Shown: piece after piece, positions 25,511-33,894 of the stretch
Layout: each line of letters begins with the position of its first letter
Position numbering within the stretch: the first letter of the stretch is position 1
DNA from: Robiginitalea sp.
GTDB lineage: Bacteria > Bacteroidota > Bacteroidia > Flavobacteriales > Flavobacteriaceae
Reading direction: 5' to 3'
Assembly: GCA_024638915.1 (NCBI GenBank)
Contig: JAHEJJ010000024.1
Coordinates: 1-42,687, forward strand
Length of the DNA stretch: 42,687 bases
Position numbers and translations under genes: made by a program
Notes under the pieces: model-generated
Database searches by the model: none
What the model was told of the DNA's origin: nothing
What the model saw: the letters and a program-made list of their open reading frames with translations, nothing else

Positions 25511-26401
25511 ATGTCAAAAAAGAAGAGTATCATACATTCGGAATATCACCAACTCAGTTCCGTGCTGCTTTGTTCAGTTGAAACCGCTTTTGGCTCTGCT
25601 GAGAAACTCAGCCAGCATTGGAGATCCCTCAACTATTATTCTTTACCAGATTTTAAAAAGGCCCGGTGGGAATACCTGCAGTTCGAAAGCATCCTTACAT
25701 CGGAAAACATCTATTGTGAATACCTGCCTCAAAACAAAGATTTAAGCCTCGATGCCCTTTACTGCCGCGATGCTTCAATTGCTACAGATTTCGGATATAT
25801 CATCTGCAATATGGGTAAGACCACCAGAGGTATGGAACCGAAGGCTCATGCCGACTATTATAAACAAACCGGGCAAACGGTCTTAGGGGTAATTGAGTCG
25901 CCTGGAACACTGGAAGGTGGGGATGTGGCCTGGATCGATCATCGGACCCTAGCGGTAGGTCATAGTTATCGAACAAATCGTGAAGGGATCAGACAGTTGA
26001 AGGCTCTGGTTTCAGCTCATGGAATTGAACTGCTGGAGACAGACCTTCCGCATTACAAAGGCCCTGACGATGTGTTTCACCTGATGTCTGTTTTCAGTCC
26101 GGTGGATAAGGACCTTGCCGTGGTATACTCTCCTCTTCTTCCAATTGGATTCAGGACAGCACTTCTCGAAAAAGGGTATGGATTTGTTGAGGTCGCAGAT
26201 GAAGAATTTGAAACGATGGGGTGCAATGTACTTGCCGTGGCTCCCCGGAAGTGTATTGTAGTGGCTGGTAACCCTAAAACAGAGGCCGCTCTGAAACACA
26301 AAGGCTGCCAGGTTCTGGTTTACCAAGGAAATGAGATCAGTGTAAAAGGTGGAGGTGGGCCTACCTGCCTCACCAGACCGATGCGCAGAGTATTAAGATA
26401 A
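25511..26401 (+). CDS. amidinotransferase/dimethylargininase-type hydrolase
   Basis: From the ATG at 25511 this is 296 residues. The frame is open further upstream but an earlier start would overlap the permease by 100 bases. All active-site elements of the guanidino-modifying (DDAH/arginine deiminase) superfamily are visible: Arg86-Asp87, Glu135-Gly-Gly-Asp138, His190 and nucleophile Cys286 in GGGPTCLTRP. It hydrolyses a guanidino group, perhaps of methylarginine or arginine, to citrulline. It forms a two-gene operon with the permease and overlaps the convergent rimM by 9 bases. Confidence 0.87.
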   Translation: MSKKKSIIHSEYHQLSSVLLCSVETAFGSAEKLSQHWRSLNYYSLPDFKKARWEYLQFESILTSENIYCEYLPQNKDLSLDALYCRDASIATDFGYIICNMGKTTRGMEPKAHADYYKQTGQTVLGVIESPGTLEGGDVAWIDHRTLAVGHSYRTNREGIRQLKALVSAHGIELLETDLPHYKGPDDVFHLMSVFSPVDKDLAVVYSPLLPIGFRTALLEKGYGFVEVADEEFETMGCNVLAVAPRKCIVVAGNPKTEAALKHKGCQVLVYQGNEISVKGGGGPTCLTRPMRRVLR

Positions 26402-26920
26402 GTAAAGATCTACGAGACCTGGAGGCGTGTCGACGTGGATCGTTTTATTCGGGCGGTCGACCTTTGTGATGATATCATCTGTGATGGGGATAAGCAGTTT
26501 TTTACCTTCCTTCTCCGCTTCAAAAAGTGCTTGTGAAACCATATCGTTAACACCGGTAATCGTACCAATTGAACCGTGTTTTTTGTCCTGAAGTTCAAAA
26601 CCGATGATTTCGTGATAGTAAAACTTGTTGCCGCTGAGTTTGGGCAATAAATCGAGGGGGAGATATAGCTTGGAACCCATGATACTGTTGGCCGCCGCTT
26701 CATCCTGTACTTCCTCGAATCGAATTCTGAGTAAACTCGATTTATGGAGTCGGCAACGATCAATAAAAAAAGGAACCAGTGAATTGCCTAAGCCGACAAA
26801 TACCGATTCCATATTTCCATAAATCTCGGGTTCATCCGTATCCAGTTTTACCAGTACTTCACCCTTATAACCGTATTTGGATACAATTTTGCCCAGAAAG
26901 AAGCAATCTTCTTTTCGCAT
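26393..26920 (-). CDS. rimM: ribosome maturation factor RimM
   Basis: A 175-residue protein. The N-terminal domain has FFLGKIVSKYGYKGEVLVKLDTDEPE, and the PRC-barrel half has FYYHEIIGFEL, IGTITGVNDMVSQALFE, KLLIPITDDII and HVDTPPGLVDLYL, all standard RimM motifs. RimM binds S19 and helps assemble the 30S head. It follows rpsP by 9 nt, the classic pairing of rpsP and rimM. Its end overlaps that of the convergent hydrolase. Confidence 0.96.
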   Translation of the reverse strand: MRKEDCFFLGKIVSKYGYKGEVLVKLDTDEPEIYGNMESVFVGLGNSLVPFFIDRCRLHKSSLLRIRFEEVQDEAAANSIMGSKLYLPLDLLPKLSGNKFYYHEIIGFELQDKKHGSIGTITGVNDMVSQALFEAEKEGKKLLIPITDDIITKVDRPNKTIHVDTPPGLVDLYLS

Positions 26921-26929
26921 CCAAAATCA

Positions 26930-27781
26930 CTATTTTTTCTCTGAATCCCCTGCTTCCTCCGATTTCTTCTCTTCGGCAGCCGCTTCTTCTTTAGCTTCTG
27001 TTTCGGCCTCTGCTTTTACTTCCTCAACCGCCTCTTTCTTATCTTCAGCTACCTCTTTAACTTCTTCGGTTGCCTCTTTTACCTCTTCGGCTTTTTCTTC
27101 AACAACCGTTTCTTCTTTAGTTGCCTCTGTTTTAGTTTCTTCGGCTTTAGTTTCTTCGGCCTTTTCTTCAACAACCGCTTCTTCTTTAGCTGCCTCTACG
27201 GCAGTTTCTTCGGTCTTTTCCTCAACAACGGTTTCCTCTGTAACTGCCTCTGCTGTGGCTTCTTCTGCTGCTTCAACAGCCGTCTCCTCAACAGTTTCTG
27301 TTATTTCTTCCGCAACTTCTTCTGCCGTTTCTACGGCAGCAGCGTCCATCATCCTCTTTTCGTTGGCTTCTTTTTCAGCAGCAAGGGCCTTGGCCTTCGC
27401 ATCGGCTTTTGCTTTGGCAAGACTTTCGGTTTTCGTTGAGATCGTGCTTTCTTTCTCCTCGACCCAGGCTTTAAACCTGGCTTCTACCTGCTCTTCCGTA
27501 AGCGCTCCTTTGGCCAAACCTCCTAGTAAATGTTTTTTCAGCATCACACCCTTATACGACAGGATCCTGCGGGCTGTATTGGATGGCTGAGCTCCATTTT
27601 GAAGCCATTTCACCGAATTGTCAATATTGATATCGATGGTAGCCGGATTGGTGTTTGGGTTGTATATCCCTAATTTTTCGAGAAACTTACCGTCTCTTTT
27701 TGAGCGGGAATCCGCTGCGACGATCCAATAAAAAGGTTTTCCTTTTTTACCGTGTCTTTGTAGTCTTATTCTAACTGGCAT
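26930..27781 (-). CDS. rpsP: 30S ribosomal protein S16 with long acidic tail
   Basis: A 283-residue protein. Residues 1-80 are a normal S16 (MPVRIRLQRHGKKGKPFYWI, then RDGKFLEKLGIYNP and the WLQNGAQPS motif). After a short helix-rich segment (to about 135), the last 150 or so residues are almost only Glu, Ala, Lys, Val and Thr, with imperfect repeats of VVEEKxEE. S16 is usually 80-180 residues. Long low-complexity S16 tails are known in Bacteroidota, but this one is long. The encoding DNA is repetitive (about 26990-27340). Confidence 0.95.
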   Translation of the reverse strand: MPVRIRLQRHGKKGKPFYWIVAADSRSKRDGKFLEKLGIYNPNTNPATIDINIDNSVKWLQNGAQPSNTARRILSYKGVMLKKHLLGGLAKGALTEEQVEARFKAWVEEKESTISTKTESLAKAKADAKAKALAAEKEANEKRMMDAAAVETAEEVAEEITETVEETAVEAAEEATAEAVTEETVVEEKTEETAVEAAKEEAVVEEKAEETKAEETKTEATKEETVVEEKAEEVKEATEEVKEVAEDKKEAVEEVKAEAETEAKEEAAAEEKKSEEAGDSEKK

Positions 27782-27839
27782 ATCACATTAAATTTTTGAA
27801 GTACACGACTTCGGTTATTAATTCTATCTAAAAGGTCGG

Positions 27840-27869
27840 CAAATATACGCTATTTCATCTAATCCTCAA
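27840..27869 (-). promoter_or_regulatory. promoter of rpsP-rimM operon
   Basis: On the minus strand TTG (27869-27867), a 19-base spacer and TATATTTG (27847-27840) fit the Bacteroidota promoter consensus TTG-N19-TAnnTTTG exactly. The -7 element lies 58 nt before the rpsP start codon. Confidence 0.65.
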
Positions 27870-27987
27870 GATATGTTCAAAGATTTTTTTACCCCGGAAG
27901 GTTCGTTAATAACTACTAAAAAATCACTTTTCCCTTCCCGCCATATTTGTCTATTTTTAACCCTGCTTTAATCTGTAATTTGTCTCT

Positions 27988-30900
27988 ATGTATCTGATTT
28001 TTGATACCGAAACCACGGGTCTGCCTAAAAGATGGGACGCCCCGGTAAGCGATACCGACAACTGGCCAAGATGTGTTCAGATCGCCTGGCAATTGCACGA
28101 CGAGATGGGAGTGCTTTTGGAACACCAGGATTTTCTGATACGTCCTGACGATTATGTAATTCCCTATGAAGCAGAACAGATCCATGGGATCTCCACCGAG
28201 TTAGCTACCGAACGGGGCAAACCACTTCAGGAAGTGCTGCAGCTCTTTAAATCGGCTTTATCGAAGAGCAAATTTGTGGTGGGGCAGAATGTCGGTTTCG
28301 ACATTAATATCATCGGTGCTGAATTCTTCCGATTGGATATGCCTTCCAATATCAGTGAGATGCCCGTTCTGGATACCTGCACCGAACATACCGCTGAACT
28401 GTGTAAAATTCCTGGCGGCCGTGGTGGGAAGTTCAAACTACCAACGCTTACCGAACTTCATCAGTTCCTATTTGAGGAGCCCTTCCTTGAGGCCCATAAT
28501 GCCACTGCCGACGTAGAAGCCACTACCCGTTGTTTTCTGGAGTTGATTCGACGGAAGGAATTCACCTTAAAAGAACTGGACACGGATGAAGAATATTTTG
28601 AGCGATTTTCCCAGGTCAACGGCAAGCGGATAACTGCTGCGGGAATCGACCATGTCAATCTCAAGGAAGCCTCCGGCAAACTGGCCAAACTCAAAGATTT
28701 CGCTATATCCGGGGAATTTCAGGATCAGGACCTGGACGAAAATTATAAGGCGATTGAAGACGCCCCTTTCGTTCACCTGCATAATCACTCACAGTTTTCG
28801 GTCCTGCAATCAACCATAAAGATCAAAGACCTCGTTGCCCGTGCCACGGCATTAAAAATGCCCGCCGTAGCGCTTACCGACCATGCGAATATGATGGGGG
28901 CCTTCCGTTTTGTCAATGAGGTGAATGCTCATAACAAGAGGATAGAAGCGGAAAAAGCATCGGGACAGGATGATAATGAAGCCGAGGTTTTAGAACCCTT
29001 GATCCCCATCGTTGGATGCGAGTTTTTTGTATGTGAAGACCACAGCAACAAGAATCTTAAGGACTATGGCTATCAGATCGTACTGCTGGCAAAAAACAAG
29101 AATGGCTATAAGAACCTCACCAAGATGTCGTCTTTGGCCTACACAGATGGGTTCTACTATGTGCCAAGGATAGACAAAGACATCGTTAAAAAGTATTCGG
29201 AAGACATCATCGCCCTTACCGGAAATCTGTATGGAGAGGTACCCCATAAAATCCTGAACAGCGGTGAGAAGCAAGCCGAGGAAGCACTCTTGTGGTGGAA
29301 GGAGGTATTTGGACCTGATCTTTATGTAGAGATTATGCGTCATGATCAGGAAGATGAAGAACGGGCCAATAGAGTGCTCATCTCCCTAGCCAAAAAACAC
29401 GATATAAGGCTGGTGGCCACCAATAATACCTACTATTGTTCCAAAGAAGATGCAGAAGCCCACGATATACTTCTTTGTGTAAAAGACGGTGAAAAACAAG
29501 CTACACCTATCGGCAAAGGCCGTGGATACCGCTATGGTCTGCCCAACCAGGAATACTATTTTAAAACGGGCGAGGATATGAAGCAGCTTTTTAAGGACCT
29601 GCCCGAATCTATCCTTAATATCGGCGAAATCCTAGACAAGATAGAACCATTTGAGCTGGCACGAGATGTATTATTACCAGAATTTGAGATCCCTGAAGAA
29701 TTCAAGGTTAGGGATGATGAGAAAGACGGTGGCAAGCGAGGGGAGAACGCCTACCTGCGTCATATTACCAATGAAGGAGCCAAAAAACGATACGACGACC
29801 TTGACAATGAGATTGTCGAACGGATCGATTTTGAATTAAAGACGATTGAAAATTCGGGTTATCCGGGCTACTTCCTTATCGTCGAAGATTTTATACGTGA
29901 GGCACGCAATATGGGCGTGTCCGTGGGGCCAGGCCGGGGATCCGCGGCAGGGTCTGTGGTAGCCTACTGCCTGGGAATCACCAATATCGATCCGCTTAAA
30001 TACGACTTGCTTTTTGAGCGTTTTCTTAATCCGGATCGGGTATCGATGCCCGACATTGATATCGATTTCGATGACGAAGGCCGGGCGAAGGTTATGGACT
30101 ATGTGATTGAAAAGTACGGGTCGAACCAGGTAGCTCAGATCATCACCTATGGTACAATGGCGGCAAAATCTGCCATACGCGATACCGCGCGAGTGCTAGA
30201 CCTTCCACTGAACGACGCTGATCGAATTGCAAAGCTTATTCCCAATATGTCTAAGCTGAGTAAGATCTTTGGAATCCCCGAAGCGGAACTTAAAAAGAGA
30301 TATCGTGCCGATGATCTGAACAAGATCAATGAACTTCTTAACCTTTCTGAAGGAGATGATCTGGAAGCGCGGACCGTAAACATGGCGAGGACCCTCGAAG
30401 GATCCTTGAGGAATACAGGTATCCATGCCTGTGGCGTGATCATCACCCCGGACGATATTACCAATTTCGTCCCTATCGCTACCGCCAGGGACTCCGATCT
30501 CTATGTTACCCAGTTCGACAATGCCGTGGTGGAGAATGCCGGACTCCTTAAAATGGATTTTCTGGGTCTGAAGACCCTTACCCTGATCAAAGACACATGT
30601 AAGATCGTGAAGGCCAGGCAGGGAATCGATCTGGATCCGGATGCCTTTCCACTCGATGACATTAAGACCTATGAATTATTCCAGAGAGGGGAAACGGTAG
30701 GTATTTTTCAATACGAATCTCCCGGGATGCAAAAGCATTTAAAAGAACTGAAACCCTCGGTATTCGACGACCTCATCGCGATGAATGCCCTTTACAGGCC
30801 AGGTCCGATGGAATATATCCCAAGCTTTATCGCGCGGAAACACGGTCGGGAGGAGATCAGTTACGACCTGCCGGAAATGGAGGAATACCTCAGGGAGACC

Positions 30901-32373
30901 TATGGGGTAACCGTCTACCAGGAACAGGTGATGCTACTATCTCAAAAACTGGCGGGCTTCTCCAAAGGTGATGCTGATATATTGCGAAAGGCGATGGGGA
31001 AAAAGATATTCGCCTTGCTACAGAAATTAAAGCCACAATTCATTGAAGGTGGCGCAGCCAATGGCCATCCTCCGGAAATCCTCGAAAAGATCTGGAAAGA
31101 CTGGGAGGCTTTTGCCTCTTACGCTTTTAATAAAAGTCATTCTACCTGTTACGCCTTTATCGCCTACCAGACGGCCTATTTAAAGGCGCACTATCCATCT
31201 GAATATATGGCCGCGGTCCTCTCCAATAATATGAACGACATAAAGCAGGTTACCTTTTTTATGGAGGAATGCAAACGCATGGGATTGGAGGTATTGGGTC
31301 CTGATGTCAATGAGTCTTATTACAAATTCGCTGTAAACAAAAACGATGCTATCCGTTTTGGAATGGGAGCCATAAAAGGTGTGGGGCGTGCTGCCGTAGA
31401 AACGATCGTTGAGAACAGAAAGGAAAACGGGAATTACAAATCGATCTTTGATATGGTCAAGCGAATCGACCTGAGAGCGGCCAACAAAAAGGCATTTGAA
31501 AACCTGGCACTGGCCGGCGGTTTTGATTCTTTTACCGGTACACATCGTGCCCAGTACTTTCACCAGGAAAGCGACGGGCTTACTTTCCTGGAAAAGGTGA
31601 TTCGATACGGATCTAAACACCAGGAGAGCGAAAGCTCTTCTCAGGTGAGCCTGTTTGGCGCCAATAGTGAAGTACAGATCCCCGAACCAGTGGTACCTCC
31701 ATGTGAATCCTGGGGCACTATGGAGACCCTGAGACAGGAAAAAGAAGTGATCGGGATCTATATATCGGGCCACCCGCTCGATGATTTTAAAAAAGAAATA
31801 ATGGCCTTCTGTAATTCCAATCTAAGCAGTTTTGCCGATCTGGAAAGACAGGTAAACAGAGAACTGTCTTTTGCCGGAGTGATCACAGATGTTCAGCACA
31901 AGGTGTCGCGCAATGGTAAGGGCTGGGCAGCATTTACCATTGAGGATTATAGCGATGCGATAGAATTAAGGATTTTCGGGGAGGAATATCTAAAATTTCG
32001 TCATTTTCTGATGATCAATTCCTTCGTATATATTAAAGCCTTTGTTCGGGAGGGTTGGATAAACCGGGATACAGGAAAAAAAGGTGACCCCAGGGTACAG
32101 TATAACCAGTTTATGCTTCTTCAGGAAGTCATGGAAAACTTCGCTAAAAAACTCACCATCAAACTGGATCTCGACCAAATTCAAAAAGAACGCATCAAAA
32201 CATTAAAAGATACCCTGAGATCCTATAAAGGCAAACAATCATTGAATTTTGTGGTCTATGAACTGGAAGATGAGATCAAGGTTAATTTTTCATCCAGAAA
32301 ACAAAAGGTACAAATTACCAGCGAGCTATTGCACACCCTAGACCAACAGGATGTGCATTACACGCTCAACTAA
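27988..32373 (+). CDS. dnaE: DNA polymerase III alpha subunit with N-terminal 3'-5' exonuclease domain
   Basis: A 1461-residue replicative polymerase, about 300 longer than E. coli DnaE. Residues 1-180 form a DnaQ-like DEDD exonuclease (IFDTETTG at 4-11, VGQNVGFDINI, HNATADVEAT). A PHP domain begins near His263 (HLHNHSQFS). The palm carries the catalytic aspartates in PDIDIDFDDEGR (from residue 688). A beta-clamp-binding motif QVSLF starts at Gln1219, and an OB-fold lies near residue 1300. The exonuclease in front of PHP means proofreading is built into the chain. The gene stands alone, divergent from rpsP. Confidence 0.96.
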   Translation: MYLIFDTETTGLPKRWDAPVSDTDNWPRCVQIAWQLHDEMGVLLEHQDFLIRPDDYVIPYEAEQIHGISTELATERGKPLQEVLQLFKSALSKSKFVVGQNVGFDINIIGAEFFRLDMPSNISEMPVLDTCTEHTAELCKIPGGRGGKFKLPTLTELHQFLFEEPFLEAHNATADVEATTRCFLELIRRKEFTLKELDTDEEYFERFSQVNGKRITAAGIDHVNLKEASGKLAKLKDFAISGEFQDQDLDENYKAIEDAPFVHLHNHSQFSVLQSTIKIKDLVARATALKMPAVALTDHANMMGAFRFVNEVNAHNKRIEAEKASGQDDNEAEVLEPLIPIVGCEFFVCEDHSNKNLKDYGYQIVLLAKNKNGYKNLTKMSSLAYTDGFYYVPRIDKDIVKKYSEDIIALTGNLYGEVPHKILNSGEKQAEEALLWWKEVFGPDLYVEIMRHDQEDEERANRVLISLAKKHDIRLVATNNTYYCSKEDAEAHDILLCVKDGEKQATPIGKGRGYRYGLPNQEYYFKTGEDMKQLFKDLPESILNIGEILDKIEPFELARDVLLPEFEIPEEFKVRDDEKDGGKRGENAYLRHITNEGAKKRYDDLDNEIVERIDFELKTIENSGYPGYFLIVEDFIREARNMGVSVGPGRGSAAGSVVAYCLGITNIDPLKYDLLFERFLNPDRVSMPDIDIDFDDEGRAKVMDYVIEKYGSNQVAQIITYGTMAAKSAIRDTARVLDLPLNDADRIAKLIPNMSKLSKIFGIPEAELKKRYRADDLNKINELLNLSEGDDLEARTVNMARTLEGSLRNTGIHACGVIITPDDITNFVPIATARDSDLYVTQFDNAVVENAGLLKMDFLGLKTLTLIKDTCKIVKARQGIDLDPDAFPLDDIKTYELFQRGETVGIFQYESPGMQKHLKELKPSVFDDLIAMNALYRPGPMEYIPSFIARKHGREEISYDLPEMEEYLRETYGVTVYQEQVMLLSQKLAGFSKGDADILRKAMGKKIFALLQKLKPQFIEGGAANGHPPEILEKIWKDWEAFASYAFNKSHSTCYAFIAYQTAYLKAHYPSEYMAAVLSNNMNDIKQVTFFMEECKRMGLEVLGPDVNESYYKFAVNKNDAIRFGMGAIKGVGRAAVETIVENRKENGNYKSIFDMVKRIDLRAANKKAFENLALAGGFDSFTGTHRAQYFHQESDGLTFLEKVIRYGSKHQESESSSQVSLFGANSEVQIPEPVVPPCESWGTMETLRQEKEVIGIYISGHPLDDFKKEIMAFCNSNLSSFADLERQVNRELSFAGVITDVQHKVSRNGKGWAAFTIEDYSDAIELRIFGEEYLKFRHFLMINSFVYIKAFVREGWINRDTGKKGDPRVQYNQFMLLQEVMENFAKKLTIKLDLDQIQKERIKTLKDTLRSYKGKQSLNFVVYELEDEIKVNFSSRKQKVQITSELLHTLDQQDVHYTLN

Positions 32374-32513
32374 AGGATGGATGTTAAAGGCACATGGTTC
32401 CTTATGGATCAGTCACCAATGAATTTCCTGTAACCACAGCTAAATAGGATTTTCCAATACAACCATAGGTAAATCAAATGTATTTCATGTAAAGAAAAGG
32501 GCAAATAATTGAC

Positions 32514-32521
32514 TAAATTTG
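32514..32521 (+). promoter_or_regulatory. candidate -7 element of trxA
   Basis: TAAATTTG fits TAnnTTTG exactly, 22 nt before the trxA start codon. No clear TTG is found 19-21 bases upstream. Confidence 0.4.
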
Positions 32522-32543
32522 CAATTATAAAAGTAAAAGAATT

Positions 32544-32861
32544 ATGGCCTTAGAAATAACCGATGCTACGTTTGATGAAATAGTATTAAAAAGTGATAAA
32601 CCGGTAGTGGTAGACTTCTGGGCGGCCTGGTGCGGCCCATGCAGGATGGTAGGCCCAATTATTGAAGAGGTAAGCCAGGAATACGAGGGAAAAGCGGTTG
32701 TCGGTAAAGTTGATGTTGATGTCAATCAGGAATATGCCGCCAAGTATGGGGTACGAAATATTCCTACCGTTTTGGTATTCAAGGATGGAGAGATCGTGAA
32801 CCGCCAGGTAGGCGTTTCCCCTAAACAAGTCTATACCGATGCCATCGAGGCGGTTTTATAA
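32544..32861 (+). CDS. trxA: thioredoxin
   Basis: A 105-residue classical thioredoxin. The active site WCGPC has Cys30 and Cys33, with the preceding VVVDFWAA and the cis-proline loop RNIPTVLVFKDG. It reduces cytoplasmic disulfides. It is a single gene ended by a strong terminator 19 nt after its stop. Confidence 0.97.
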   Translation: MALEITDATFDEIVLKSDKPVVVDFWAAWCGPCRMVGPIIEEVSQEYEGKAVVGKVDVDVNQEYAAKYGVRNIPTVLVFKDGEIVNRQVGVSPKQVYTDAIEAVL

Positions 32862-32880
32862 TTTAATCTGACATAGATTT

Positions 32881-32912
32881 AAAAAAGGTTTGGCTATCGC
32901 CGAACCTTTTTT
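32881..32912 (+). terminator. intrinsic terminator of trxA
   Basis: Arms AAAAAAGGTTTGGC (32881-32894) and GCCGAACCTTTTTT (32899-32912) pair over 14 positions with one G-U pair, around a TATC loop, ending in six T residues. It is symmetric enough to act in both directions. Confidence 0.92.
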
Positions 32913-32928
32913 GTTTTATATTGGTGGC

Positions 32929-33858
32929 ATGGATCTGAGTACAGAATTGCACAAAGCGCCGCTCTTTCAAAATCTGGAACTACTGGCCAACCAGATCGTG
33001 GAGGGTTTTATCAGCGGCATTCATAAAAGCCCTTTTCATGGTTTCTCGGCAGAATTTGCGGAGCATAAGATCTATAACACCGGTGAGAGCACCAAGCATA
33101 TAGACTGGAAACTATTCGCCAAAACAGATAAACTGTATACCAAACGCTACGAGGAGGAAACCAATCTGAGATGCCATATGATCCTGGATAACTCCGCCTC
33201 GATGTACTATCCAGCTGTCAAGAAATTAAATCTTGAGAACCTCAATAAAATTGGTTTTGCGGTTCTGGCGATAGCGGCATTGATGAATATCCTGAAAAAG
33301 CAACGCGATGCTGTCGGCCTGAGTATATTTTCCGATGCTTATCAGTATTATACTCCCGAAAAAGGCAGCGACCGGCACCACCATATGTTATTGGCAAAAT
33401 TGAGCGAGATCTGCCAGAACCAGCATTCCGGACAGGATACAAAGATCTATACCTATCTCCATCAGATCGCAGAAAAGATGAAAAGGCGGAGCCTTGTTTT
33501 TTTCTTTACCGATATGTTCCAAACCGCACGCGATGAGGAGCAACTCTTCGATGCACTCCGGCATCTGAAATATAATAAACATGAGGTTGTGCTATTCCAT
33601 CTGCTTGATAAGGAAACCGAATACTTCTTTAATTTCGACAATACGCCCAAGCGATATGTGGATGTGGAAACAGGACAACGGATTGATCTATACGCCGAAA
33701 ATATAAGGGAAGCCTATCGTGAAGCGATCAGCGAATTCACGGAAAACCTTAAGCTTAATTGCGCCAAGTACAGGATCAAATATGTAGATGTGGACATCCG
33801 GCAGCAATTTCACAAGGTGATGAATACGTTTATGATCGAACGGCAAGGATTCGTTTGA
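32929..33858 (+). CDS. DUF58 family protein (vWA-like)
   Basis: From ATG 32929 this is 309 residues. A TTG further up (32890) lies inside the trxA terminator and is rejected. The DUF58 signature is visible: FAEHKIYNTGESTKHIDWKL near residue 50, then a von Willebrand A-like strand with the metal site DNSAS and FFTDMF. DUF58 proteins usually pair with a MoxR AAA+ ATPase in chaperone-like systems linked to cell-envelope stress. No MoxR, BatA or BatB gene is in this window, so this copy is separated from its usual partners. It has no membrane anchor. Confidence 0.88.
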   Translation: MDLSTELHKAPLFQNLELLANQIVEGFISGIHKSPFHGFSAEFAEHKIYNTGESTKHIDWKLFAKTDKLYTKRYEEETNLRCHMILDNSASMYYPAVKKLNLENLNKIGFAVLAIAALMNILKKQRDAVGLSIFSDAYQYYTPEKGSDRHHHMLLAKLSEICQNQHSGQDTKIYTYLHQIAEKMKRRSLVFFFTDMFQTARDEEQLFDALRHLKYNKHEVVLFHLLDKETEYFFNFDNTPKRYVDVETGQRIDLYAENIREAYREAISEFTENLKLNCAKYRIKYVDVDIRQQFHKVMNTFMIERQGFV

Positions 33859-33894
33859 ATGATTATTACGCTGATTATTTATTATTGAAAATTC

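Noticed and set aside
26877-27590. A 237-codon plus-strand frame rich in Ser and Ala opposite rpsP
   Set aside because: It is the antisense of the repetitive S16 tail; repeat composition keeps the frame open and there is no recognisable protein in it.
32890-32928. An upstream TTG start for the DUF58 gene
   Set aside because: It falls inside the trxA terminator hairpin; the ATG at 32929 fits better.
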